DNA from: a bacterium
GTDB lineage: Bacteria > Hydrothermota > UBA3073 > JACQXS01
DNA length: 35,384 nt
Assembly (NCBI GenBank): GCA_030605695.1
Contig: JAUWHX010000045.1
Span: 1 to 35,384, forward strand
Direction of reading: 5' to 3'
The translations under genes were made by a program, and so were the position numbers. The notes beneath the pieces are model-generated. The model had not been told where the DNA came from. It was given only the letters and a program-made list of their open reading frames with translations, and did no database searches. Below, one piece after another: positions 7,237 to 15,748 of this stretch (the first letter of the stretch is position 1; each line of letters starts with the position of its first letter).

Positions 7237-7454
7237 TTAAATCCTAAATCCAAGTAACTTGAAGATGTCAATCTTTTGGGATGCCGTTGAATCCGACTTT
7301 CGCCTCACAGAGTCTGCGACCAGTAAAATTGTCCACAGGATCCGTTGGGGTTGAGGCTGGGGTGAGTGAGGGGACTCGAACCCCCAACCACTGGAGCCAC
7401 AGTCCAGTGCTCTAACCAATTGAGCTACACCCACCACTCTTTTAAATCCTAAAT
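7237..7454. repeat. 13-bp direct repeats flanking tRNA-His
   Basis: TTAAATCCTAAAT occurs at 7237-7249 and again at 7442-7454, on either side of the tRNA. The right copy runs on into a string of degenerate CTAAAT/CTAATA units to about 7500. These look like dispersed simple repeats rather than an attachment site, because neither copy lies inside the tRNA. Confidence 0.55.
7358..7435 (-). tRNA. tRNA-His (GTG anticodon)
   Basis: Read on the minus strand, a full cloverleaf can be drawn. A seven-base acceptor stem GTGGGTG pairs with CACTCAC, including one G-U pair. The D arm is GCTC/GAGC, the anticodon stem is CTGGA/TCCAG with loop CTGTGGC, and the T arm is GGGG/CCCC with TTCGAGT. The anticodon GTG reads histidine codons. 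The base before the acceptor stem is G and the discriminator is C, the G-1:C73 pair typical of tRNA-His. The terminal CCA is encoded at 7360-7358. A short open frame over this gene is an artefact. Confidence 0.96.
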
Positions 7455-7549
7455 ACTAATATCTAAATCTTAAACAAATCTGAAATACAAATACCAAAAC
7501 TCAAAATATAATTATTTCTATTTTCTATCTACGATACAATACTCTCAAT

Positions 7550-7578
7550 ACTTTATCTTAAAAACCGTTTCGTGTCAA
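7550..7578 (-). promoter_or_regulatory. Possible promoter for tRNA-His
   Basis: On the minus strand there is TTGACA at 7578-7573, a 17-base spacer and TAAAGT at 7555-7550. It lies between the O-antigen ligase gene and the tRNA. The implied leader before the tRNA is about 110 bases, so the assignment is tentative. Confidence 0.5.
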
Positions 7579-7598
7579 GAAAAAATGCTTTAACCAAC

Positions 7599-8753
7599 TC
7601 ACGACTCTTTTCGGGAATAGCCTGTTACAATTCCAATGAGTGAGAAGAAAAATAACCCGATTGGAAGATAATCTATACAAGTCTCGGATATCCCATAAAC
7701 TAACAAACCAAGAATTGATGACATTCCTCCTACTACAAACCATTTATTATCAAGTGTTTGAAATTGTTTTTTTTGAGAGCGAAGAAATCGTATTGAGTGA
7801 TAAAAAAACATACCTAAAAACAGTAAAAAAGCCAGAAGTCCTAAAATCCCGGTCTCACAGAGATAATGAGCATACATATTATGAGCATGATAATGCAAGC
7901 CCTTATTTTCTTTATCACATTTTAAAGCAAATTCTCTATATGCCCCAAGTCCACATCCCGTTATTGGACGAGCTTTAAACATCTTTGGCACAACATATTT
8001 CAAAGTGTTAACTCTTTCCATAGCTGAACGTTTTGAAGTTAGGCGATTAACCTTCTTGTAATTTACACTATAAAATCCAATGCCCACAACAAAAACTAAT
8101 AGGGCTACCCTCTTATTCTTAACCCATAGAACTACTAAAATAGCTATGCTCATAGCAAGCACTCCCCCTAACGACCGTATAATCCATAAAGAGAAAAAAG
8201 AGAGCGGTATAAACACAAGAGGAAGCACTTTTTCCTTTAATGATTTACAGAATAGAAGCCCAGCAAAAGCAATCGGTGTGGTTAAAACCAGATATTTTGC
8301 AAACCTATTTGGATTCCCCAGAGTTGATGTTAGAGGTCCAAATCTGATTCTCAAAAACTCACGTTCAAACACAAAAGTAAAATCCATCAGATACAGCACT
8401 ATGCCAATCACTGCAAGTATAAGCCCTGATAAAACAATGGCATTTGCAATCTTCTTTGTAGGGAATCCACCACTTGCAAAAATAAAGTAACTTACGAAAT
8501 AACATATAAAAAGCAGGTAAGCACCTAAACTAAGTGGTTTATTGATAGAAAAGATACAGGACAAGAAAACTGTTCCCAAAAGTCCATAGACATAATAATT
8601 TAGCGTAATGTGCCTAAACTTATGTGAGTCCACAGAATTCTGCGAACGGATAAAACAAAAAATAAGGATAAAAAAACTTAAATAAGATATCCAGGGTATA
8701 ATAGGAAGGAAAAGCAAGAAAAGGAAAGCACTCTTTTCAATTATCCTGTTCAT
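7599..8753 (-). CDS. O-antigen ligase/polymerase family membrane protein
   Basis: 384 residues from the ATG at 8753, with about ten to twelve membrane segments. The large periplasmic loop near the C-terminus carries GCGLGAYREFA and HAHNMYAHYLCETGILGLLAF, the hallmark of the O-antigen ligase/Wzy_C family. Its likely job is to polymerise or ligate the polysaccharide to its acceptor at the periplasmic face. A GTG 87 bases upstream would overlap the preceding gene by 68 bases, so the ATG directly before the first membrane helix is preferred, although no ribosome-binding site is visible. It is the last gene of the polysaccharide cluster. Confidence 0.88.
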   Translation of the reverse strand: MNRIIEKSAFLFLLFLPIIPWISYLSFFILIFCFIRSQNSVDSHKFRHITLNYYVYGLLGTVFLSCIFSINKPLSLGAYLLFICYFVSYFIFASGGFPTKKIANAIVLSGLILAVIGIVLYLMDFTFVFEREFLRIRFGPLTSTLGNPNRFAKYLVLTTPIAFAGLLFCKSLKEKVLPLVFIPLSFFSLWIIRSLGGVLAMSIAILVVLWVKNKRVALLVFVVGIGFYSVNYKKVNRLTSKRSAMERVNTLKYVVPKMFKARPITGCGLGAYREFALKCDKENKGLHYHAHNMYAHYLCETGILGLLAFLLFLGMFFYHSIRFLRSQKKQFQTLDNKWFVVGGMSSILGLLVYGISETCIDYLPIGLFFFSLIGIVTGYSRKES

Positions 8754-8772
8754 TGTCGTGAATTGTGAATCG

Positions 8773-10098
8773 TTAATCGTGAATCGTTGCTTCCAGAATA
8801 GCAGAACTAAATATATCCAGCCCCTTATCAATTTGTTCACGAGTAACTGTGAGAGGAGGAATCAGCCGAATGGTCTGAGTCCAATGCCCACAAGGATAGA
8901 GCAACAAGCCCTTATCAAGTGCCAATCGTAGAATGCGTTGGACAACCTCCGAATTTGGCTCTTTATCAGTATCTGGTTTCACAAATTCAACAGCAATCAT
9001 AAGTCCCAATCCTCGCACATCACCAATAATAGGTGTCCTCGTTTGCAACTCACGCAACCTTTTAACCATATACGCACCTTGCTCACGAGCATTTGCCAAC
9101 AGATTTTCTTCTCGGATTATCTCAATTACTGCTAACCCAGCCGCACAAGAAACAGGATTTCCTCCACAAGTAGTCCCGTGAGATGCAGCTCCCCATTTTT
9201 GCATAATCTCTGCTCGTGCTGCAGTTGCTCCTAATGGGAAACCATTTGCAATTCCTTTTGCAAGAGTCAATATGTCTGGTTTAACATCAAATGCCTGGGC
9301 GGCAAACCATTCGCCTGTACGGCCAAATCCTGTTTGCACCTCATCAAAGATAAGCAAGATGCCATATTTATCACAAATCTCTCGTAGTGCAACCAACCAA
9401 CTTTTAGGTGGAATGATATATCCTCCCTCACCTTGAACAGGTTCTACCAATAATGCCGCAACCTCTTGTGGCTCAATTACATACTCAAAAAGACGGAGTA
9501 GGTCATCAAGAGCTACTTCCCCACATTTCTTTAGGTCATCCTGCGTCGTCGAGCGAAAGGGATAAGGGAATTGAGCAAAATAAACATCGGGTAAAAAAGG
9601 ACCGTGCCCTGTACGATATTTTGCTTTTGAACTGGTTACAGATGTAGTTCCCAATGACCGACCATGAAAACCTCCAAGAAAGGCAATAATTCCCCTTCGC
9701 TGTGTGGAATAGCGAGCCAGTTTAATAGCCCCATCCACTGCTTCCGCCCCACTGTTGCCAAAGAAAAAAACATTTGCATCACCGGGAGTAATGTGTCCAA
9801 GTTCATCAGCCAGACGCAATATTGATTCATAATTAGTTACTCCGATAGCAGTATGTATCATCTTGGACATTTGAGCCATTGCTGCCTCAACAACGCGAGG
9901 GTGATTATGCCCAACATTACAGGCACCAAAACCTGCAAGGAAATCGAGATATCGCTTGCCATTCTGTCCATAAAGATATGCCCCTTCAGCCCGTTCAACA
10001 GGCAAATTAGGCCAATCTTGTGCTAAGCTGGGAGCCAGCAAATCATCTATATGCTTAACCAAATCTTCAAACGACCTCTTATTTCTTGCTTTGCTCAT
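8773..10098 (-). CDS. Class-III pyridoxal phosphate aminotransferase
   Basis: 441 residues. PLP-binding features are complete: GNSGAEAVDGAIKLAR (about 114-129), FHGRSLGTTSVT (about 144), the cofactor-binding Asp252 in IFDEVQTGFGRTGE and the Schiff-base Lys281 in LAKGIANGFPLGA. It resembles the acetylornithine and 4-aminobutyrate aminotransferases; the exact substrate is not decidable. In a polysaccharide cluster it may supply an amino group for a sugar or side chain. AGGAG sits five bases before the ATG. Its last codons (ACG ATT CAC GAT TAA) lie in a small direct repeat, GTGAATCGTT at 8765-8774 and 8779-8788, so the C-terminal tail is repeat-derived. Confidence 0.92.
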   Translation of the reverse strand: MSKARNKRSFEDLVKHIDDLLAPSLAQDWPNLPVERAEGAYLYGQNGKRYLDFLAGFGACNVGHNHPRVVEAAMAQMSKMIHTAIGVTNYESILRLADELGHITPGDANVFFFGNSGAEAVDGAIKLARYSTQRRGIIAFLGGFHGRSLGTTSVTSSKAKYRTGHGPFLPDVYFAQFPYPFRSTTQDDLKKCGEVALDDLLRLFEYVIEPQEVAALLVEPVQGEGGYIIPPKSWLVALREICDKYGILLIFDEVQTGFGRTGEWFAAQAFDVKPDILTLAKGIANGFPLGATAARAEIMQKWGAASHGTTCGGNPVSCAAGLAVIEIIREENLLANAREQGAYMVKRLRELQTRTPIIGDVRGLGLMIAVEFVKPDTDKEPNSEVVQRILRLALDKGLLLYPCGHWTQTIRLIPPLTVTREQIDKGLDIFSSAILEATIHD

Positions 10099-10121
10099 AT
10101 TATCTCCTGAAAATCAACCAT

Positions 10122-10192
10122 TCACCGCAGAGACGCAAAGAGCGCAGAGTTTTTAAAATCTGTTCTTTGCGAACTCTGCGTCTTCGCGGTGA
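10122..10192. repeat. Palindromic intergenic element (hairpin)
   Basis: The arms, 10122-10149 and the complement of 10165-10192, match at 22 of 28 positions, starting with TCACCGC. The loop is AT-rich. It fills the gap between the upstream DegT gene and the class-III aminotransferase and could act as an mRNA hairpin. The left arm recurs at 1093-1120. Confidence 0.85.
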
Positions 10193-10197
10193 TTATA

Positions 10198-11310
10198 TTA
10201 TAATGAATAACCATAAAAGTTTCTGATACACTCTATTGCATAACTCACTTGGTTATCAGTTATTTCGGTGTTCACTGGCAGTGAAAGAACCTCTTTGCAC
10301 AGGGACTCAGTCTCCGGAAGGTGATATTGACCTAACTCCAGCCGTGTATGTTCCCACACAGGTTTTTTCCAGTGAATTAGAGTTTCAATTCCGTGTTCTT
10401 TTAAATAAGAGAATAGTTCATCTCTTTTTTTTGTCCTGATTACATAATTTTGGTATACATCAAAGTATTTTTCTCCCTCGAAATGCGGCAAGGATAGCTC
10501 CATAATATCTGATAGTCCCTGATGATATAATTCTGCAATCTCTCGTCGTCTTTCAATCCACCGCGGTAGATGTTTTAGTTTTACATCCAACACTGCCGCC
10601 TGAACATTATCCAGAAGACAGGTATATCCATGATAATGATATTCGCCTGTTTCTCTATCTTCGCCATTGTATCTCAACAAAGTTGCTTTTCTGGCTATTT
10701 CAGGGTCATTCGTAGTCAATGCTCCACCATCTCCAAACCCACCTAATATTTTAAATGGATAGTGACTAAAGCAGGATGCTAATCCAAACGAGCCGGCGGA
10801 TTTTCCATTATATTTACCACCCAGTGATTGTGCCGCATCCTCAATTACCATAAGATTGTGTTTCTCTGCAATTGCCATCAACTTATCCATATTACATAGA
10901 CGACCATTCAGGTGAACCGGTATGATAGCTTTAGTTTTTGATGTGATAGCAGGTGAGAGCTTATCCATAGCCATATTATAATCTTTGTCAACATCAATTA
11001 GGACAGGCACAGCGCCACAATGCACAATCGCAGATACAGTAGCAACAAAGGTATGAGCTACGGTTATTACCTCATCGCCAGGACCAACACCAGCAGCAAA
11101 CAAAGATAGGTGGAGAGCATCGTATCCACTATTCAATCCTATCGCATATTTGGTGCCGACAAATGCGGCTAAATGCTCTTCAAAGTCCCTCAACTGTTTT
11201 CTCATTATCAAATCGCCTTTGGAAAGAACATCCGTGATGGTAGTATCAATCTTGCTTTTTAGATTAAGATAATGCTTGCCAGGTTCCACAAATGGTACTT
11301 TATATGTCAT
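10198..11310 (-). CDS. DegT/DnrJ/EryC1/StrS-family sugar aminotransferase
   Basis: 370 residues. Family features: LNSGYDALHLSL near 60, VAHTFVATVSAI near 84, VIEDAAQSLGG with Asp158 and Gln161 binding PLP, and the Schiff-base Lys187 in HYPFKILGGFGDGGAL. These enzymes transfer an amino group from glutamate to a keto group on a nucleotide sugar. The sequence is clearly diverged from the second DegT protein of the cluster, so two different amino sugars or positions are likely. The start is set by GAGGAGAG before the ATG. It is followed by the hairpin element and then the class-III aminotransferase. Confidence 0.93.
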   Translation of the reverse strand: MTYKVPFVEPGKHYLNLKSKIDTTITDVLSKGDLIMRKQLRDFEEHLAAFVGTKYAIGLNSGYDALHLSLFAAGVGPGDEVITVAHTFVATVSAIVHCGAVPVLIDVDKDYNMAMDKLSPAITSKTKAIIPVHLNGRLCNMDKLMAIAEKHNLMVIEDAAQSLGGKYNGKSAGSFGLASCFSHYPFKILGGFGDGGALTTNDPEIARKATLLRYNGEDRETGEYHYHGYTCLLDNVQAAVLDVKLKHLPRWIERRREIAELYHQGLSDIMELSLPHFEGEKYFDVYQNYVIRTKKRDELFSYLKEHGIETLIHWKKPVWEHTRLELGQYHLPETESLCKEVLSLPVNTEITDNQVSYAIECIRNFYGYSL

Positions 11311-11360
11311 TTTCTCTCCTCAATTATCTTACTATTTGTCTTAAAGACTTATTCATAGTA

Positions 11361-13145
11361 TCAGACACCTATTCCTGGAAAGAAGCCTGATACTGTAGTT
11401 GTATCCATGATGTCAAAATTAATTCCCATTAGTTTCTCCTTAAGTTTCTGAATTATCAAATCTATTCGCTTTTCAATAAATAAATCAAGGCCGTTTTCAG
11501 GCATTGAATCCATTATAGACCACTCGATCAATTCCTCTGGCAATAAATGACTCTTCATCACATTCACAAAAGAGGAGTTGTCATAATTTTTTAGATATTT
11601 TAAGGGAGGTTCATCGCTAATTTCAAGGTTTGCAATTTGAGTGAGGTACGCAATATTCATCAGACTATTGCTATCTAATTCATTCTTGCATGGATTAGTA
11701 GCTATGTAGTGTGTTGGAAATATATGATGCAAATTAGGTTTATCAGTCAGTAGATAGTAAACGTCTGTTATGACAGATCTATCTGGGTATTTCCAATCTT
11801 TTGGCTCTTGGTTTGAATAAAGTGACAAAATTGCTCTAGATAATCTACCTTTTGAGCTATAGGATGAGGTTCTTAATCTGTTTTTGTCTATTAGAAATCT
11901 GTCAAATTGTGTTATTCCATCATTTTTGGTTTTATTTAGAAATTCTATATGACTCCAAAGATGAGTTGTATTCCTTAAAAGCTCCTCGTTATGAAAACTA
12001 TAAAACCAAAAGTATTTTTTGAGAAAATCATAGTCTGGGTTTGAATTATCAAAAAAGTAAGAAGCCAAAGTCATGTAAAAATATCGGAAAGGAATAAGTT
12101 CTGGACCCTTCAAATGCAAATGATTTTCAAAAAAGTCAAATAGTTTCAATAACACTTTTTTTTCTTCGACTTCAGTCCAAACTTCCTCTATATCTTCAGT
12201 TTTTATCTTACTCAAATATGGTGGAGTTATATTGTGAATTCCTGAATTAGGCATTTTTTGATTTATTAAAACCGATAATATCTCTAAGTAAGTCCGATCG
12301 GGAATGTCAGAGAAGTTGCCTTGTGTCTTATCTCTGAAGTTGTCGATTAAGTCTCTTAGATAGAATCCTTCTACTTTTTCGTCTCCAGGTCTAAATGTCT
12401 TGGCAACAACTATATCAAATATGTCTAATCGTTTGCCCTCTACATTTACTCTTTCAAATATTTGACAAACCTCAGGAAGTTGTATGCCTCTCAATACAAT
12501 GAATGCAATTTTGTAGTTATCTAGAACTTCTTTTATTTTTCTAAGTTGTACTCTGTAGCAATGGTCATAGTCTGCATAGTCCTGTTGTAGTCTTTTTTCT
12601 AGAGCAGAGAAGTTTTCTTTGACATCTCTGATCTTCATAATCAATCCCTCATCATATCTCTTTTTTCTACCAGTATTCCGCTTTATTTCTCCATTTCTGT
12701 TATCTATTTCATCCCAGAAAAGAAATCTTTTTTTATAACTTTCGTCATCGGTTTCCTCTTCGCTACCAATTGTAATGTCTATATAAACCATGGGGTTAAA
12801 TCCTTCTTTATCCTTAATTTCCCCACCATAGATAGAAGTCAAAAGTGAATTCGTTCTTTGCTGACCATCAAGAATATATTTATACTCAGTTCTTACTAAA
12901 TCATCTGTTATCACGTGTCCGCTAATAGCACGGTGATTTTGCAGCTTTACCTTTGTTTCCCAAATCAAAATACTTCCGATAGGGTAGAATTTGTAGATAC
13001 TATCCCAAAGTTTTTTCACATTTTCCTCTCCCCAAACGATGTTTCTTTGAAAAGTAGGTATTTGATAATTTTTCTTTCTTAAACTCTCCAAGTAGAAAGA
13101 AATTGAACCATCATCAGGTTTAATTCTATCAGCATGTGTTGTCAT
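11361..13145 (-). CDS. DUF262/HNH protein resembling GmrSD type IV restriction enzymes
   Basis: 594 residues. The N-terminal DUF262 (GmrS-like, ParB/Srx fold) shows YQIPTFQRNIVWGEENVKKL (27-46) and the nucleotide-binding DGQQR at 93-97, then FERVNVEGKRLDIFDIV. The C-terminal part has an HNH-like core, NLHHIFPTHY near 475 followed by NSLMNIAYLTQIANLEIS, as in DUF1524/GmrD. Known members cleave modified DNA or act in phage defence. The ATG overlaps the E1 beta stop as ATGA, with AGGAGGT just upstream, so translation is coupled to the polysaccharide operon. All key motifs look intact. The activity here is inferred only from the family. Confidence 0.88.
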   Translation of the reverse strand: MTTHADRIKPDDGSISFYLESLRKKNYQIPTFQRNIVWGEENVKKLWDSIYKFYPIGSILIWETKVKLQNHRAISGHVITDDLVRTEYKYILDGQQRTNSLLTSIYGGEIKDKEGFNPMVYIDITIGSEEETDDESYKKRFLFWDEIDNRNGEIKRNTGRKKRYDEGLIMKIRDVKENFSALEKRLQQDYADYDHCYRVQLRKIKEVLDNYKIAFIVLRGIQLPEVCQIFERVNVEGKRLDIFDIVVAKTFRPGDEKVEGFYLRDLIDNFRDKTQGNFSDIPDRTYLEILSVLINQKMPNSGIHNITPPYLSKIKTEDIEEVWTEVEEKKVLLKLFDFFENHLHLKGPELIPFRYFYMTLASYFFDNSNPDYDFLKKYFWFYSFHNEELLRNTTHLWSHIEFLNKTKNDGITQFDRFLIDKNRLRTSSYSSKGRLSRAILSLYSNQEPKDWKYPDRSVITDVYYLLTDKPNLHHIFPTHYIATNPCKNELDSNSLMNIAYLTQIANLEISDEPPLKYLKNYDNSSFVNVMKSHLLPEELIEWSIMDSMPENGLDLFIEKRIDLIIQKLKEKLMGINFDIMDTTTVSGFFPGIGV

Positions 13146-14146
13146 TTTTTACCTCCTAATGTTCTCCTATGCTGCTTAAATAAGCTCCTTACGGTCGCGA
13201 CAATGTCATTGGTATCTGGATAATAAGCTCGTTCCAACACAGAGGACATCGGTGCTGGAGTATCAGGCAAAACCACTCTCTTGATAGGTGCTTTAAGACT
13301 TTCAAAGATATTTTCAGTAACTAATGCAGAAATTTCACCTGCGACCCCACAGGTTCTCCAACCAGCATCAGCAACAACTAATCTGCTTGTCTTTTTCACA
13401 GACTTAAATATAAGAGTCTTATCTAATGGTTTAAGAGTTCGAACATCAATAATTTCTACATCAATTCCATCTTTTTGAAGAATACTCCCAGCTTCAATTA
13501 CTTTTTGAACCATCCATCCTGTAGCAACAATAGTAATATCCTTGCCCTTTTTTCTGATAGCACCTTTACCTATCGGCACTGTGTATATCTCTTTTGGAAC
13601 ATCTCCGACGATTTTATATAACCAGCGGTCATCAATAAAAACAACAGGATTGTCATCGTAGATAGCACTAACGAGTAAGCCCTTAACATCAAAAGGATTG
13701 CTGGGCATAACTACCTTGAGTCCAGGAATATGCATAAACATAGACTGTAATGCCTGTGAATGCTGAGCCGCCTGCTCTCCTCCTCTATTGATAATCCCCC
13801 AGATAGTTATAGGAACATTTTTCATTCCACCAAACATATAATACCAATTAGCAATCTGATTAGCTATCTGGTCCATAGCATAATACATAAAGTCCATTCT
13901 CGGGTGCATCACAATAGGACGCATTCCTGTAAAAGATGCACCAGCCGCCACACCAGTAATAGCATTTTCAGACACAGGAGTATCTATAATCCGCTTATCA
14001 CCAAATTTATCAATAAGCCCAACTGTAGTAGCCCCAACATACCAGGGACTAATAACTCCTTGACCTACAAGAAAAACATTCTTGTCTTTTTCAATTATCT
14101 GATGTAAGGTCTCGTTAATTGCTTGAACATATGAAAGTTTTCTCAT
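13142..14146 (-). CDS. TPP-dependent dehydrogenase E1 beta subunit-like protein
   Basis: 334 residues, typical of 2-oxo acid dehydrogenase E1 beta. The TPP-activating Glu60 is in DTPVSENAITGVAAG, followed by HPRMDFMYYAMDQIANQIAN. The active-site region GGEQAAQHSQ has His129. The C-terminal transketolase domain includes VATGWMVQKVIEAG and EIIDVRTLKPLD. It forms a heterotetramer with E1 alpha in the known family. No E2 or E3 gene is visible, so it may not feed a normal dehydrogenase complex; a carbon-carbon bond-forming role on a sugar is a reasonable alternative. A TTG at 14152 is another start. It sits between E1 alpha (two-base gap) and the DUF262 gene (four-base overlap). Confidence 0.9.
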   Translation of the reverse strand: MRKLSYVQAINETLHQIIEKDKNVFLVGQGVISPWYVGATTVGLIDKFGDKRIIDTPVSENAITGVAAGASFTGMRPIVMHPRMDFMYYAMDQIANQIANWYYMFGGMKNVPITIWGIINRGGEQAAQHSQALQSMFMHIPGLKVVMPSNPFDVKGLLVSAIYDDNPVVFIDDRWLYKIVGDVPKEIYTVPIGKGAIRKKGKDITIVATGWMVQKVIEAGSILQKDGIDVEIIDVRTLKPLDKTLIFKSVKKTSRLVVADAGWRTCGVAGEISALVTENIFESLKAPIKRVVLPDTPAPMSSVLERAYYPDTNDIVATVRSLFKQHRRTLGGKK

Positions 14147-14148
14147 TT

Positions 14149-15153
14149 TCAATTCTCTGTAAAAACATATTTCTGCAATTCATTGGCTTTTGGGAAAGAG
14201 CTCTTTTTGGCAAAAACAACTGTTTCTTCTATCTCCCTCTCTATCTCTTTCTCTATCTGGTGAGTCTCTGATTTTGACAAAATACCCTGTTTTAACAAAA
14301 GAGCTTCCAATCTTTTAATTGGACATTTTGCCATCCAGGATTCCAATTCTTCTTTAGTCCTTAGTCCTTTGTCCAAATCTATATTTGGACCTACATGCCC
14401 TCGCCATCTATAAGTTGAACATTCTAATAAACTTGGTCCCTTGCCCTCACGAGCATACTCAATTGCTTCTTTTGCTTGTTTAAATACTTTAAGCACATCG
14501 TTTCCATCTATACAGACACCCGGCATTTTAAATGCCTCTGCCTTCTTGTAAATCCGTGTATCAGATAGACAATCCGATATAGTCATATGCGTGGAATAAA
14601 AGTTATTCTCACAGACAAAAATTACCGGCAATTTCTTAAGTGCGGCGAAGTTAAGTGATTCATAAAACGCTCCCTCGTTAGTTGCCCCATCTCCAAAAAA
14701 AGCTACAGAAACAGTATCCTTTTTCCTTATATGAAAACTTAGCGCCGCTCCTACGGCTAAGGGAATTGTTCCTGCAACAATTGCAGAGCTTCCGGGAAAC
14801 CCTATGTCAGGTGAGGTAATATGCATAGAACCACCTCTTCCTTTAGAGCACCCTGTAATCTTGCCATACAACTCTGCCATTAGTGTTTTTATACTTCCAC
14901 CTTTAGCAATATAATGCCCATGAGAACGATGAGTGCTGAAAACATAATCCTCTTTACGCAATGCACTGCATACACCGGTTGCTATTGCTTCCTGACCAAT
15001 ATACAGATGGCACGGGCATATTATCTCTTTCGCAGACACAAGTTCACCCGTCTTTTCCTCAAACTTACGAATCCTCAGCATAGTAATATACATTTTCTTT
15101 AGTAATGTCTCAAGATCCGTATGGACAGGAGAAATATCTAATTTTTTATTCAT
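14149..15153 (-). CDS. TPP-dependent dehydrogenase E1 alpha subunit-like protein
   Basis: 334 residues. The TPP/Mg motif is complete: GDGATNEGAFYESLNFAAL from about 154, ending with the conserved NN of VIFVCENN. Upstream are THRSHGHYIAKG and the GRGGSMHI segment that contacts the cofactor. It most resembles pyruvate or acetoin dehydrogenase E1 alpha. The ATG at 15153 is preferred over a TTG at 15168, because AAGG lies just before it and it begins one base after the sugar transferase stop. It pairs with the E1 beta gene and lies in the middle of the polysaccharide operon. In avilamycin biosynthesis a similar E1-like pair (AviB1/AviB2) has been linked to a branched sugar, a possible parallel. 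Confidence 0.91.
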   Translation of the reverse strand: MNKKLDISPVHTDLETLLKKMYITMLRIRKFEEKTGELVSAKEIICPCHLYIGQEAIATGVCSALRKEDYVFSTHRSHGHYIAKGGSIKTLMAELYGKITGCSKGRGGSMHITSPDIGFPGSSAIVAGTIPLAVGAALSFHIRKKDTVSVAFFGDGATNEGAFYESLNFAALKKLPVIFVCENNFYSTHMTISDCLSDTRIYKKAEAFKMPGVCIDGNDVLKVFKQAKEAIEYAREGKGPSLLECSTYRWRGHVGPNIDLDKGLRTKEELESWMAKCPIKRLEALLLKQGILSKSETHQIEKEIEREIEETVVFAKKSSFPKANELQKYVFTEN

Positions 15154-15154
15154 T

Positions 15155-15748
15155 TTACCTTGAGACAATAGTCCTTAAAGTTTGAAAAATTATCTTTAAG
15201 TCAATCAAAAACGAATGCTCTCTTACATATTTTAATTGCAATCTTATCTTTTCCGGTCTTATTTTCTCCATATAAGTTTCCTCCGGGTTAGAACTTCCGG
15301 CAAGAAGAGTTCCCTCATCTGAATTCCAAAGAGAAGCCCAGTCAGTTATACCGGGACAAACGGTTAAGATAGCATTTTCTTCATTAGTAAACATATCAAC
15401 ATACATTTGAACTTCTGGTCTTGGACCAACAAAACTCATTTCACCTTTTAATACATTAATCAATTGTGGAAGCTCGTCAAGTTTATATTTTCTGATATAC
15501 TTTCCAATTCTTGTTATACGAGTATCTTCATTGGAAGTTGAAGGACCACCTAAATTTTCTGCATTCACTACCATAGTTCTAAACTTATATATCTTGAAGA
15601 GCTTGCCAGATTTACCGACTCGTATTCCTCTATAGAAAACAAGACCCCTATCTTCAGTTTTTATAAGTACGGAAATAATCAACAGAATAGGTGAGATTAA
15701 TATCAAGCCAATTGCAGAAAATACAATATCAAATAAGCGTTTTGCCAT
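15155..15748 (-). CDS. Initiating sugar-phosphate transferase (WcaJ/PglC-like)
   Basis: 197 residues, a short form consisting of one N-terminal hydrophobic segment (about 8-32) plus the catalytic domain. Family motifs run in order: MAKRLFDIVFSAIGL, GKLFKIYKFRTM, DTRITRIGKYIRKYKLDELP, and NVLKGEMSFVGPRPE. Known role: transfers a sugar-1-phosphate from a nucleotide sugar to undecaprenyl phosphate, the first step of repeat-unit assembly. The ATG at 15748 shares its A with the preceding stop (TAATG). An upstream in-frame start would add 32 residues unlike the family and overlap the neighbour, so it was rejected. Confidence 0.94.
   Translation of the reverse strand: MAKRLFDIVFSAIGLILISPILLIISVLIKTEDRGLVFYRGIRVGKSGKLFKIYKFRTMVVNAENLGGPSTSNEDTRITRIGKYIRKYKLDELPQLINVLKGEMSFVGPRPEVQMYVDMFTNEENAILTVCPGITDWASLWNSDEGTLLAGSSNPEETYMEKIRPEKIRLQLKYVREHSFLIDLKIIFQTLRTIVSR

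Noticed and set aside
7237-7437. Open frame on the minus strand over the tRNA
   Set aside because: It is the familiar artefact of translating a tRNA (GVAQLVRALDCGS); the cloverleaf explains the sequence.
7237-7454. Integration site at tRNA-His
   Set aside because: The direct repeats lie outside the tRNA, no integrase is present and the repeats belong to a simple CTAAAT-type family.
13142-15153. Ordinary pyruvate dehydrogenase operon
   Set aside because: Neither E2 nor E3 is near, and all neighbours are polysaccharide genes. A trans-acting housekeeping role is still possible but was not taken as the call.
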